Assembly: GCF_002735705.1 (NCBI RefSeq)
Contig: NZ_PDZL01000004.1
Span: forward strand, 310,001 to 374,000
Source: Janthinobacterium sp. BJB426
GTDB taxonomy: Bacteria > Pseudomonadota > Gammaproteobacteria > Burkholderiales > Burkholderiaceae_D
Direction: 5' to 3'
Length of the DNA stretch: 64,000 bases
Positions 35,672-43,562 of this stretch are shown one piece after another. The notes under the pieces were generated by a model, which worked only from the letters and a program-made list of their open reading frames with translations, was not told the origin of the DNA and made no database searches. How positions within the stretch are numbered: position 1 is the stretch's first letter; the number at the start of each line of letters is the position of its first letter. The translations under genes and the position numbers were made by a program.

Positions 35672-36634
35672 ATGAAGAGCTTTATACGGGTAGCAGGGAT
35701 GGCAGTGCTGGTGATGCAGGCGTGGGCGCTGCCTAGTGCGCAAGCCGCAGAAAAGCTGGTGGTGGGCGTGGCCATACCCACGGCCACGCACAGTTTTACT
35801 TCCGGCATCGTCTGGTGGGCGAACCAGGCCAAGGCGGAACTGGAAAAAGCCCATCCTGGCCTGAAAATCATCGTCAAGACGGCCGCCACGGCGCCCGAGC
35901 AGGCCAATCAGTTGCAGGACATGTTGACGGTGAACAAGATCAACACCCTGGTGATCTTCCCCATCGAATCGGCCTCGCTGACGCAGCCCGTCGCGCAAGT
36001 GAAAAACAAGGGTGTCTACGTGACCGTGGTCGACCGTGGCTTGACGAACACGCAATCGCAGGATGCGTACATCGCGGGCGACAACACGGCCTTCGGCAAG
36101 CTGCCGGCCGAATACCTGGCGAAAAGCCTGAATGGCAAGGGCAATATCGTCGTGCTGCGCGGCATGCCGACCACCCTCGACAACGAACGCTACGATGCAT
36201 TCAGTGCCGTGATGAAGGGCCATCCCGAGATCAAGGTGCTCGACGCCAAGTATGGCAATTGGAACCGCGACGATGCCTTCAAGGTCATGCAGGATTACCT
36301 GACCCGCTTCAAGCACATCGACGCCGTCTGGGCCGCCGATGACGACATGGCCATCGGCGTGCAAAAGGCCATCGCGCAAGCCAAGCGCACGGACATCAAG
36401 CAAGTGTTCGGCGGCGCGGGCGCCAAGGGCGCCGTGAAAAAGATCATGGACGGTTCCGACCCGCTGATCGTGGCCGACGTGTCCTACTCGCCAAAGTTCA
36501 TGTACGACGCCATCAAGCTGACGACGGAAGCGCGCCTGAAAGGTGATAAATTGCCGGCCAACACGATCATCCCTTCGGTGCTGATCACGCGCGAGAACGC
36601 CAAGCAGTTTTACTTTCCGAACTCGCCTTTTTAA
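35672..36634 (+). CDS. Periplasmic sugar-binding protein (ribose-type)
   Basis: 320 residues with a signal peptide ending near LPSAQA. Type I periplasmic binding fold: VVGVAIPTATHSFTSGIVWWANQAK, TLVIFPIESASLTQPV, VTVVDRGL and DAVWAADDDMAIGVQKAI. The two Trp after SGIV and the Arg of VDRG are expected sugar-stacking and hydrogen-bonding residues. GGAGGAGAG precedes ATG 35672. It delivers the unknown sugar to the transporter encoded just upstream. Confidence 0.9.
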   Translation: MKSFIRVAGMAVLVMQAWALPSAQAAEKLVVGVAIPTATHSFTSGIVWWANQAKAELEKAHPGLKIIVKTAATAPEQANQLQDMLTVNKINTLVIFPIESASLTQPVAQVKNKGVYVTVVDRGLTNTQSQDAYIAGDNTAFGKLPAEYLAKSLNGKGNIVVLRGMPTTLDNERYDAFSAVMKGHPEIKVLDAKYGNWNRDDAFKVMQDYLTRFKHIDAVWAADDDMAIGVQKAIAQAKRTDIKQVFGGAGAKGAVKKIMDGSDPLIVADVSYSPKFMYDAIKLTTEARLKGDKLPANTIIPSVLITRENAKQFYFPNSPF

Positions 36635-36643
36635 ATTGAACCT

Positions 36644-36667
36644 CCCCCAGGGCCAGATTCCTGGGGG
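36644..36667 (+). terminator. Intercistronic hairpin after the binding-protein gene
   Basis: CCCCCAGG (36644-36651) pairs with CCTGGGGG (36660-36667) around an 8-nt loop. No T-run follows. Such stems after binding-protein genes usually protect the upstream mRNA, giving more binding protein than downstream enzymes. Confidence 0.6.
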
Positions 36668-36680
36668 CTAAAGGATACCC

Positions 36681-37733
36681 ATGAAAACCATCCAGGGCCC
36701 GGCCATTTTCCTGGCCCAGTTTCTCGGCGATGAACCGCCGTTCGACTCGCTCGAGCACCTGGCGCAATGGGCGGCCGGCCTGGGCTACAAGGGCTTGCAG
36801 CTGCCGACGGCGCCGCGATTGTTTGATCTGGAACAAGCGGCCAATAGCCAGCAGTATTGCGACGACGTGAAAGCCCTGCTGGCGCGCCATGGCTTGCAGG
36901 TGACGGAACTGTCGACGCACTTGCAGGGTCAGCTGATCGCCGTGCATCCCGCCTACGACGCCCTGTTCGACGGCTTTGCGCCCGAGCACGTACGCGGCGA
37001 TCCCGCCGCGCGCACGGCCTGGGCCACGCAGCAACTGCTGTGGGCGGCCACCGCCTCGCAGCGCCTGGGTTTGACTGCGCACGTGACGTTTTCCGGCGCG
37101 CTGGCCTGGCCGTATCTGTATCCATGGCCGCAGCGCCCGGCTGGCCTGGTGGAAACGGCATTTGCCGAGCTGGCCAAACGCTGGCTGCCCATCCTCGATG
37201 CGTTTGACGCGGCCGGCGTGGACGTCTGCTATGAATTGCATCCGGGCGAGGACTTGCATGACGGCGTGACCTTCGAGCGCTTCCTGGCCGCCGTCAACGA
37301 CCACCCGCGCGCGTCGATCTTGTACGACCCCAGCCACTTCGTGCTGCAGCAGCTCGACTACCTGGCCTTCATCGACATTTATCATGCGCGCATCAAGGCC
37401 TTTCATGTGAAAGATGCGGAATTCCGGCCGAACGGGCGCCAGGGCGTGTATGGCGGTTATGGCGACTGGCAAGACCGGGCCGGGCGCTTCCGCTCGCTGG
37501 GCGACGGGCAGATCGATTTCAAGGCCATCTTTTCCAAGATGGCGCAGTACGATTTCCCCGGCTGGGCCGTGCTGGAATGGGAATGCTGTTTGAAACACCC
37601 GGAAGATGGCGCTGCAGAGGGCGCACGTTTCATCCGCGATCACATCATCCACGTGGCCGAACACGCATTTGACGATTTCGCGGGCAGTGCGGTTGACCAG
37701 GATCAAATCCATCACTTGCTTGGCTTGAAATAA
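36681..37733 (+). CDS. Sugar phosphate isomerase/epimerase-like TIM-barrel protein
   Basis: 350 residues of the xylose-isomerase-like/AP-endonuclease-2 superfamily. Typical elements are GLGYKGLQLP, VTELSTHLQGQLIAV, VCYELHPGEDLHDG (metal-site Glu and His), LYDPSHFVLQQLDY (metal-site Asp and His), KAFHVKDAEF and WAVLEWECCL. It probably isomerises, epimerises or eliminates on a keto-sugar made by the dehydrogenase encoded next; such pairs are known in inositol and 3-keto-glycoside pathways. AAGGA before ATG 36681 fits. Substrate unknown. Confidence 0.82.
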   Translation: MKTIQGPAIFLAQFLGDEPPFDSLEHLAQWAAGLGYKGLQLPTAPRLFDLEQAANSQQYCDDVKALLARHGLQVTELSTHLQGQLIAVHPAYDALFDGFAPEHVRGDPAARTAWATQQLLWAATASQRLGLTAHVTFSGALAWPYLYPWPQRPAGLVETAFAELAKRWLPILDAFDAAGVDVCYELHPGEDLHDGVTFERFLAAVNDHPRASILYDPSHFVLQQLDYLAFIDIYHARIKAFHVKDAEFRPNGRQGVYGGYGDWQDRAGRFRSLGDGQIDFKAIFSKMAQYDFPGWAVLEWECCLKHPEDGAAEGARFIRDHIIHVAEHAFDDFAGSAVDQDQIHHLLGLK

Positions 37734-37742
37734 GGAAACGAC

Positions 37743-38891
37743 ATGCAGCGACGCTTACGGCTGGGCATGGTAGGGGGCGGGCAGGGCGCATTCATCGGCG
37801 CCGTGCACCGCATCGCGGCGCGCATCGACGACCAATATGAACTGGTGGCGGGCGCCCTGTCGTCGGACCCGGACCGCGCGCGTGACAGCGGCGCGGCGCT
37901 GCACCTGGCGCCCGAGCGCTGCTATAGCGATTACCGCGCCATGGCGCAGGCGGAGGCCGCGCGTGCGGACGGCATCGAAGCCGTGGCCATCGTCACGCCG
38001 AATCACTTGCACGCGCCCGTCGCCACGGCGTTCCTGGAAGCGGGTATCCATGTGATCTGCGACAAGCCGCTGGGCATCTCGCTGGCGGAAGGGCAAAAGC
38101 TGGCGGCGCTGGCCGAGCGGAAAAATCTGCTGTTTGCGCTCACGCATACCTACAGCGGCTACCCGCTGCTGCGCCACGCGAAAGCCATGGTCGAGGCGGG
38201 CGAGATCGGCGAGCTGCGCCTCGTACAAGTGGAATATTCGCAGGATTGGCTGGCCGATGCCATCGCGGCGGGCGGCATGAACGAAGGCAACTGGCATAAC
38301 GACCCGCTGAAAGCTGGCCCAGGCGGCACCCTGCTCGACGTGGGCTTGCACGCGTATCACCTGGCGCAGTTTGTCAGCGGCTTGACGCCGCAGTCCGTGC
38401 TGGCGGAATTGTCGACTTTTGTACCGAATCGCACCTTGGACGACCACGTGCAGGTGATGCTGCGCTACGCCAACGGAGCGAAAGGCACCCTGTGGGCCAG
38501 CCAGGTGGCGACCGGTTGCGAAAACACGGTGCGCCTGCGCCTGTTCGGCAGCAAGGCGCAACTGGACTTTGACCAGGAACAACCGAATGCACTGTGGTGT
38601 ACGCCGCAGGGCGGCAACCGGCAACTGCTGCGTCCTGGCCGGGTCGACAGCGCCGCCGCGCGCCACGCCACGCGCGTGCCGGCCGGCCATCCGGAAGGGT
38701 ACCTGGAAGCGTTCGCCCAGCTGTACCTGGATGCGGCTTTGCGCATACGTGCGTTGCAATCGGGCTTGCCCGTGCCCAAGGAAGCCAGCTGGCTGCCCAC
38801 CGTCACCGATGGCGTGGCCGGCCTGGCCTTTGCGGAAGCCGTGCTGCGCAGCCATGCCAATGGCGCGAGCTGGACGACCCTGGCAAGCTGA
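37743..38891 (+). CDS. Gfo/Idh/MocA-family NAD(P)-dependent dehydrogenase
   Basis: 382 residues. The Rossmann motif GMVGGGQGAFIGAVHR opens the protein; TPNHLHAPVATAFLEAGIHVICDKPLG contains the conserved EKP-type lysine, here DKP. GPGGTLLDVGLHAYHLAQFV contains the usual catalytic Asp and His. It would oxidise a sugar or polyol to its keto form, or do the reverse. It is 9 bases after the isomerase-like gene with AAGGAAACG before ATG 37743, hence the same operon. Exact substrate unknown. Confidence 0.86.
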   Translation: MQRRLRLGMVGGGQGAFIGAVHRIAARIDDQYELVAGALSSDPDRARDSGAALHLAPERCYSDYRAMAQAEAARADGIEAVAIVTPNHLHAPVATAFLEAGIHVICDKPLGISLAEGQKLAALAERKNLLFALTHTYSGYPLLRHAKAMVEAGEIGELRLVQVEYSQDWLADAIAAGGMNEGNWHNDPLKAGPGGTLLDVGLHAYHLAQFVSGLTPQSVLAELSTFVPNRTLDDHVQVMLRYANGAKGTLWASQVATGCENTVRLRLFGSKAQLDFDQEQPNALWCTPQGGNRQLLRPGRVDSAAARHATRVPAGHPEGYLEAFAQLYLDAALRIRALQSGLPVPKEASWLPTVTDGVAGLAFAEAVLRSHANGASWTTLAS

Positions 38892-38907
38892 CTGTTACAC
38901 TGGAGCC

Positions 38908-39198
38908 ATGCGCTCCTTTACCATCACCATCCTTCCGCAAGGCTGGCAATTCCCGGCCGACGCGGGAACGACTCTGCTGGCCGCCGCCGAGCTGGCCGGC
39001 ATCCGCCTGCTCAGTTCCTGCCGCAACGGCACTTGCCGCACCTGCCTCTGTCACATGCCCGAGGGAAAGGTGCGCTATACGGTGGACTGGCCCGGCATTA
39101 GCCCCGATGAACGCTTCGACGGCTACATCCTGCCCTGCGTGGCCGTGGCGGAAAGCGATCTCACCATTCAGGCGCGCGCCGTGCGCACGGGCAATTAA
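38908..39198 (+). CDS. Small 2Fe-2S ferredoxin-like protein
   Basis: 96 residues. The beta-grasp ferredoxin pattern is clear: GTTLLAAAELAGIRLLSSC, then C-x4-C-x2-C (CRNGTCRTC) with an extra Cys two residues later, and the fourth ligand in YILPCVA. It transfers electrons to an unidentified partner. GGAG lies just before ATG 38908. It follows the dehydrogenase gene by 16 bases; being in the same operon does not prove a link, since such proteins also occur alone. Confidence 0.83.
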   Translation: MRSFTITILPQGWQFPADAGTTLLAAAELAGIRLLSSCRNGTCRTCLCHMPEGKVRYTVDWPGISPDERFDGYILPCVAVAESDLTIQARAVRTGN

Positions 39199-39199
39199 T

Positions 39200-39511
39200 T
39201 CAGGACGGCTTGCCGCCCTTGAGGCGCTGCAGCAGCGCTTCCACGCTGTCGCTGACGGGCAAGCCGTGGCGGCGCAGCAACTGCACGTGCAGCACGAGGT
39301 TTTCCAGCACCAGCTTGGCCGCCACGGCCAGCAGGGCCAGGTTGCGGTCTTCCGGGCTGAAACTTTCCATCGCGTCGGCCATCTCGCACAGGTGGTTGGC
39401 GATCAGCCCGCGCAATTCCTGCTCATCGAAGGGCAAGTCGGCAAAATCGATGGGATCGGCCACTTCCACTTCCTGCATCAGCACCGCTAGTTCTTCCGGG
39501 GTAATCGTCAT
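39200..39511 (-). CDS. Small all-helical protein of unknown function
   Basis: 103 residues, acidic N-terminal half (MTITPEELAVLMQEVEVADPIDF), then helices with leucine repeats (ALLAVAAKLVLENLVLHVQLL) and a basic tail. No signal peptide, cysteine pair or known motif. GGAGG stands before ATG 39511. It converges with the ferredoxin gene, leaving a single base between the stops. No family recognised. Confidence 0.65.
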   Translation of the reverse strand: MTITPEELAVLMQEVEVADPIDFADLPFDEQELRGLIANHLCEMADAMESFSPEDRNLALLAVAAKLVLENLVLHVQLLRRHGLPVSDSVEALLQRLKGGKPS

Positions 39512-39545
39512 GCCTGGCCTCCTTGTGTGCTTGCCTCTATTTTAA

Positions 39546-39573
39546 TTGTATTGGCCGCAAAGCGGACTAGAAT
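39546..39573 (+). promoter_or_regulatory. Sigma-70-type promoter of the ThiS-like/beta-propeller pair
   Basis: TTGTAT (39546-39551) and TAGAAT (39568-39573) are separated by 16 bases; the spacer holds the small inverted repeat CCGC-AAA-GCGG. The -10 ends 30 bases before the start codon at 39604. Confidence 0.5.
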
Positions 39574-39603
39574 GAGTCGAGGCCGACGACGTCGAAGGGC
39601 AGC

Positions 39604-39873
39604 ATGGCGCATCTGCATTTTACGCAACAACTGGCACGCTTCCTGGACGTCCCCACGCTCGAGGTGGTCGCGCCACGCCTGCGCGCCGCCTTGGATAGCG
39701 CGTTTGCGCAGCAGCCGCGCCTGCGCGGTTATGTGCTCGACGAGCAGGGGGCCTTGCGTCCCAATGTGGTGATCTTCATCGACGGTGCCCGCTGCCGTGA
39801 GCGGCGCGTGCTCGACGATGCCTTGCGGCCCGACAGCCAGGTGTATATCTTGCAGGCCCTTTCAGGAGGTTGA
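39604..39873 (+). CDS. MoaD/ThiS-like small beta-grasp protein ending in Gly-Gly
   Basis: 89 residues. The first part is helical (RLRAALDSAFAQQP), then LRGYVLDEQGALRPNVVIFIDG, and the chain ends LQALSGG. The Gly-Gly end and length are those of ubiquitin-like sulfur carriers ThiS and MoaD, which are adenylated at the last glycine. Whether this one carries sulfur or tags proteins is unknown. The codons for the terminal Gly-Gly form the AGGAGG ribosome site of the next gene, which starts 4 bases after the stop, so the two products are tightly co-expressed. Confidence 0.72.
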   Translation: MAHLHFTQQLARFLDVPTLEVVAPRLRAALDSAFAQQPRLRGYVLDEQGALRPNVVIFIDGARCRERRVLDDALRPDSQVYILQALSGG

Positions 39874-39877
39874 TGCC

Positions 39878-40984
39878 ATGACAGCAGTCCCGCAGCGCGC
39901 GTATCTCGGCACCCGCAAGGGCTTGTTCCAGTTCGATGTCGATGCGGCCGGCGCCTGGCAGCTGGCGCTGGTGCAGTTTGCCGGCGATCCCGTTTCCATG
40001 CTGCTGCACGATGGCCGCGACGGTACCCTGTACACGGCCCTGAACCTGGGCCACTTCGGCGCCAAGCTGCACCGGCGCGATGCGGACAGCGGAGAATGGC
40101 GCGAAGTCGCCGTGCCCGCCTATCCCGCCAAGCCCGAGGGCAGCACCGATAGCGTGGACTGGACCGTGCGGCAGATCTGGTCGCTGGCGGCGGGCGGCGC
40201 GGACCAGCCTGGCGTGCTGTGGGCAGGGACTTTACCTGGCGGCCTGTTCCGTTCCAGCGACCGCGGCGACAGCTGGCAGCTGGTGGAATCCTTGTGGAAC
40301 GTGCCGCAGCGGGCGCAGTGGTTTGGCGGCGGCTACGACGTGCCCGGTATCCACAGCATCTGCGTCGACCCGCGCGACAGTCATAAAGTGCTGGTCGGCG
40401 TGTCCTGCGGCGGCGTGTGGCAAACGCTCGATGGCGGCGCCAGCTGGGCCCTGAGCGCGACGGGCATGCGCGCCGACTACATGCCGCCCGAGCTCGATGA
40501 AAACGAAGCCGTGCAAGATCCGCACCGCATCGTGCGCAGCGCCGGCACGCCGGACGCGCTGTGGTGCCAGCACCATAACGGCATCTGGCGCTCGGACGAT
40601 GCCGGCTGGCAGTGGCAGGAAGTCACCACGGTGCCGGTGTCGCATTTCGGCTTTGCCGTGGCCGTGCATCCGCGCGATGGCGACACGGCCTGGTTCGTGC
40701 CGGCGCAGGCGGACGTGCTGCGCATTCCCATCGATGGCGCGCTGGCCGTCACGCGCACGCGCGATGGTGGAAAAACGTTTGAAGTGTTGCGCGCGGGCTT
40801 GCCGCAGCAGCATTGCTACGACCTCATCTACCGCCACGGGCTGGCGCTGGCCGATGATGGGCGCAGTTTATTGATGGCGTCGACGACGGGCGGCGCCTGG
40901 TATTCGGGCGACGAGGGCGAACACTGGCAGACCATCTCTGCCCACTTGCCGCCCGTTTATGCCGTCTGTTTTGCCACGCCGTAG
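39878..40984 (+). CDS. BNR/WD40-type beta-propeller protein
   Basis: 368 residues with repeated sialidase-type Asp-box-like motifs: SSDRGDSWQLVE, TLDGGASWALS, RSDDAGWQWQE, TRDGGKTFEVL and SGDEGEHWQTI, one per blade. The start LGTRKGLFQF is typical of the YCF48/exo-sialidase-like group that lacks proven enzyme activity. No signal peptide, so it is cytoplasmic. ATG 39878 has AGGAGG upstream. It may bind or be modified with its ThiS-like partner; this pairing is seen in many Proteobacteria but its job is not known. Confidence 0.8.
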   Translation: MTAVPQRAYLGTRKGLFQFDVDAAGAWQLALVQFAGDPVSMLLHDGRDGTLYTALNLGHFGAKLHRRDADSGEWREVAVPAYPAKPEGSTDSVDWTVRQIWSLAAGGADQPGVLWAGTLPGGLFRSSDRGDSWQLVESLWNVPQRAQWFGGGYDVPGIHSICVDPRDSHKVLVGVSCGGVWQTLDGGASWALSATGMRADYMPPELDENEAVQDPHRIVRSAGTPDALWCQHHNGIWRSDDAGWQWQEVTTVPVSHFGFAVAVHPRDGDTAWFVPAQADVLRIPIDGALAVTRTRDGGKTFEVLRAGLPQQHCYDLIYRHGLALADDGRSLLMASTTGGAWYSGDEGEHWQTISAHLPPVYAVCFATP

Positions 40985-41580
40985 TAGCACAGGAAGATAT
41001 CGACGGCCAGTTCCGTCACTTCGCGCCGGCGTGCCGGGCCCAGCAGAGGCTCACCCATGGTGATCTGCGGCCAGAAGGCAAAGGTTTTTAACGGCGACAT
41101 CAGCAGGTGCGCCACTTCCAGCGTCTCGCCTGCCTTGATGCGCCCGTCTTGCTGCGCCGCCCGAATCCAGATATTCAGGCCCGTTTCCTTTTCATTCAGG
41201 CGCGCCACCATGGCTTGCGCCCGCTCGGGCGAGTGGATGGTTTCGCCAAAGATCACGCGCGCCAGGTCGATGAAGGCCGCGTCGCATAACAACACCATTT
41301 TCTGCTCGACCAGGGCCAGCACTTGCGGGCGCAGCGGCTGGTCGGCAACATAGGGCACGGCGGGCTGGGCCACGCTGCTTTCCCACATGCGTTGCAGGAT
41401 TTCCGCGAACAACTCGTCCTTGCTGGGGAAGTGGTTGTACACGGTGCGCTTGGAAACGGCGGCCGTGGCAGCGATCCTGTCCATGCTGGTCGCATCAAAA
41501 CCGTGGTCGCGGAACTCGGCGATGGCGGCATCGACGATGGCGACGCGCTTGCGGTCGGTGAGGCGTTGCGGTGCTGCCAT
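40957..41580 (-). CDS. TetR-family transcriptional regulator
   Basis: 207 residues. The N-terminal helix-turn-helix is IVDAAIAEFRDHGFDATSMDRIAATAAVSKRTVYNHFPSKDELF (residues about 15-58). The rest is a helical ligand-binding domain with WPQITMGEPLLGP near the end. AGGAGA precedes ATG 41580; a longer frame upstream has no supporting site. It is divergent from the metallo-hydrolase gene and probably represses it through the palindrome at 41644-41658. Its 3' end overlaps the propeller gene by 28 bases. Confidence 0.9.
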   Translation of the reverse strand: MAAPQRLTDRKRVAIVDAAIAEFRDHGFDATSMDRIAATAAVSKRTVYNHFPSKDELFAEILQRMWESSVAQPAVPYVADQPLRPQVLALVEQKMVLLCDAAFIDLARVIFGETIHSPERAQAMVARLNEKETGLNIWIRAAQQDGRIKAGETLEVAHLLMSPLKTFAFWPQITMGEPLLGPARRREVTELAVDIFLCYYGVAKQTA

Positions 41581-41643
41581 GGCTGAAAATCTCCTTTGAA
41601 AACAATATTTTACACCTCTTGGTTTACTTTGCCAGAAATAGGA

Positions 41644-41658
41644 ACTACACTGTGTAGT
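41644..41658. promoter_or_regulatory. Palindromic operator, probably for the TetR protein
   Basis: ACTACAC-T-GTGTAGT is a perfect 7+1+7 inverted repeat in the 115-base gap between the divergent TetR and metallo-hydrolase genes. Size and position fit a TetR site controlling both directions. Confidence 0.7.
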
Positions 41659-41695
41659 GTAATTTAACCCTTGTACATTCCTTGCCGGACCACAT

Positions 41696-42793
41696 ATGCA
41701 CTTGCACCGAGCCGCACGTCGTCTCTTCTTTCTGGGAGTCCTGATCATCATGAGTTCTTGCACCCTGCGCGCCGCGCCTGCCGCGCCCGCTGAATCACCA
41801 CAACGCCACGAAGGCAAATTCCGCAACCCCGTGGAAATGTACAAGCTGGGCACGACAGCGACGCTCAAGTTGCTGTGGACATTTGTCTTTGATAAACCGG
41901 ATAGCACAGTGCCGGCTGCTGCCGTGCCCGTGCAAGTCTTGACCCGGGCGCAACTGCTGGCCGCGCCCGATAACAGCCTGTTTCGCCTTGGCCATTCGAC
42001 CTTGCTGCTGAAACTCAACAACGAGTTTTTCCTCACCGACCCCGTGTTTTCCGAGCGGGCCTCGCCGGTGCAGTGGGCAGGACCGAAGCGTTTCCACCAG
42101 CCGCCCATCAGCATCGCCGACTTGCCGCCGATCAAGGCCGTGATCCTGTCGCATAACCATTACGACCACCTCGACTATGCTGCCGTGCTGCAGCTGGCCG
42201 CCAAGACGGAACATTTTGTTGCGCCGCTGGGCGTGGGCGATACCCTGGTCGAATGGGGCGTGCCGAAGGACAAGGTGCAGCAATTCGACTGGTGGCAAGG
42301 CACGACGATTGCTGGCGTGAAACTCGTCGCCACCCCATCGCAGCATTTCTCGGGACGCGGCTTGTTTGACAGCAATCAAACCCTGTGGGCGTCGTGGGTG
42401 ATCGACGCGCCCGAGGTACGCGTGTTTTTCAGCGGCGACTCCGGCTATTTCGATGGCTTCAAGCAGATCGGCGACAAGTACGGCCCGTTCGACGTGACCA
42501 TGATCGAGACGGGTGCCTACGACAAGCTGTGGCCGGACGTGCACATGCAGCCGGAACAGACCTTGCAAGCCCACCTGGACTTGCGTGGCAAGTGGCTCAT
42601 GCCCGTGCACAACGGCACCTTTGACCTGGGGCTGCACGCCTGGCATGAACCGTTCGACCGCATCACGGGGCTGGCGGCCAAGCAGGGCGTGAACCTGGCT
42701 ACGCCGCAGATGGGCGAGGCGGTCGACCTGGCGCAGCCGAAAAAAGGTGAAAAATGGTGGCTGGCGATGCTGGAAGAAGAGATGGTGCGGTAA
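41696..42793 (+). CDS. Exported metallo-beta-lactamase-fold hydrolase (NAPE-PLD/UlaG-like lipoprotein)
   Basis: 365 residues with a lipoprotein-like signal (lipobox IMSSC). The metal motif is ILSHNHYDHLDYAAV, with GHSTLLLKLNN before it and later metal ligands in FFSGDSGYFDGF and MPVHNGTFDLGLHAW. The arrangement is that of the NAPE-phospholipase-D-like group of the metallo-beta-lactamase fold, which cleaves phosphodiesters or lactones. It likely acts on a periplasmic lipid or drug-like substrate; the divergent TetR gene suggests induction by that compound. ATG 41696 is the only start that gives the signal sequence. Confidence 0.85.
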   Translation: MHLHRAARRLFFLGVLIIMSSCTLRAAPAAPAESPQRHEGKFRNPVEMYKLGTTATLKLLWTFVFDKPDSTVPAAAVPVQVLTRAQLLAAPDNSLFRLGHSTLLLKLNNEFFLTDPVFSERASPVQWAGPKRFHQPPISIADLPPIKAVILSHNHYDHLDYAAVLQLAAKTEHFVAPLGVGDTLVEWGVPKDKVQQFDWWQGTTIAGVKLVATPSQHFSGRGLFDSNQTLWASWVIDAPEVRVFFSGDSGYFDGFKQIGDKYGPFDVTMIETGAYDKLWPDVHMQPEQTLQAHLDLRGKWLMPVHNGTFDLGLHAWHEPFDRITGLAAKQGVNLATPQMGEAVDLAQPKKGEKWWLAMLEEEMVR

Positions 42794-42794
42794 T

Positions 42795-43127
42795 CTACGC
42801 CGTGACGTCGATCAGGCGGCCCAGGGTCTGGCCATAGCCGTTCAGCTGGGGCGTGCTTTTCGGCGCAGCGGGGATGGCTTGTTGCGGCACGGCCACCTTG
42901 ATCGCCTGGTCCAGCTGCGGCGCCTTGATGGCGGTGGGGGCATCGGCCTGGGCTTGCTGGCTGCTGCGCTGTGTCTGGCTCAGCGATTCCTGTTCCCGCG
43001 CCAGCAACTGGCGGCTTTGCGCCAGCTGTTCACTGTCGCGCTGTACCTGGTTCTGGCCTTGCTCGACCCGGCGTTGCGCCGTGACCAGCGAGGCTTGCAA
43101 GTTGTTGACAGACGTTAGCGTGACCAC
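42795..43127 (-). CDS. Small Gln-rich coiled-coil protein of unknown function
   Basis: About 110 residues from GTG 43127. A helical stretch with heptad character covers LQASLVTAQRRVEQGQNQVQRDSEQLAQSRQ and following residues, followed by a Pro/Ala-rich tail (AIPAAPKSTP) ending QTLGRLIDVTA. GTG 43127 is chosen because AAAGGTGA precedes it; a longer frame from 43208 starts with an unlikely hydrophobic segment. No family recognised. It converges with the metallo-hydrolase gene with one base between stops. Confidence 0.55.
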   Translation of the reverse strand: MVTLTSVNNLQASLVTAQRRVEQGQNQVQRDSEQLAQSRQLLAREQESLSQTQRSSQQAQADAPTAIKAPQLDQAIKVAVPQQAIPAAPKSTPQLNGYGQTLGRLIDVTA

Positions 43128-43562
43128 ATTGTTCACCTTTGAAAGTATGCCCAGGCGTGTACAGAAGAGAAGGGAATCCAGGAAGATGTGCTGGATCAGG
43201 TGCAACATGCCAAGCGGTAATCTTTACCTGAATCAAGAGTAGGACAAATTCTCGCACAGTTCCAGTAAATTATGTTTTCTTGATAATGCTATCGTGCACG
43301 CCTTGCATTGCCAAGCCGTCATCCTGAAGCCGCTGCAGCACTTGTCAAAGTGAGTACCTGCTATCGTTTTTCGCCCTTGTCTGACTACCATCACTGCGCA
43401 GAGGGTAGACGTGGTCACATTTAAAATGTTGCTTTTTAAATAGTCAATATGTTGTTGTTTTTCTACCGGGTCTGCGCACGCTAATGCGCGGTCTGTTTGG
43501 CGCTCTGGGCTATAATTGACGGTCAGAGTTGGTTTCTTTTGCCATACAGACAGGTAGTTAAC
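43128..43562. other. 435-base gap before the orphan LacI gene
   Basis: No credible gene. The stretch is AT-richer than its surroundings. It contains the inverted repeat ACATTT-A-AAATGT (43417-43429) and a -10-like TATAAT at 43511-43516, without a clear -35. It probably holds the promoter of the LacI-type gene and of the small coiled-coil gene on the other side. Confidence 0.5.
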
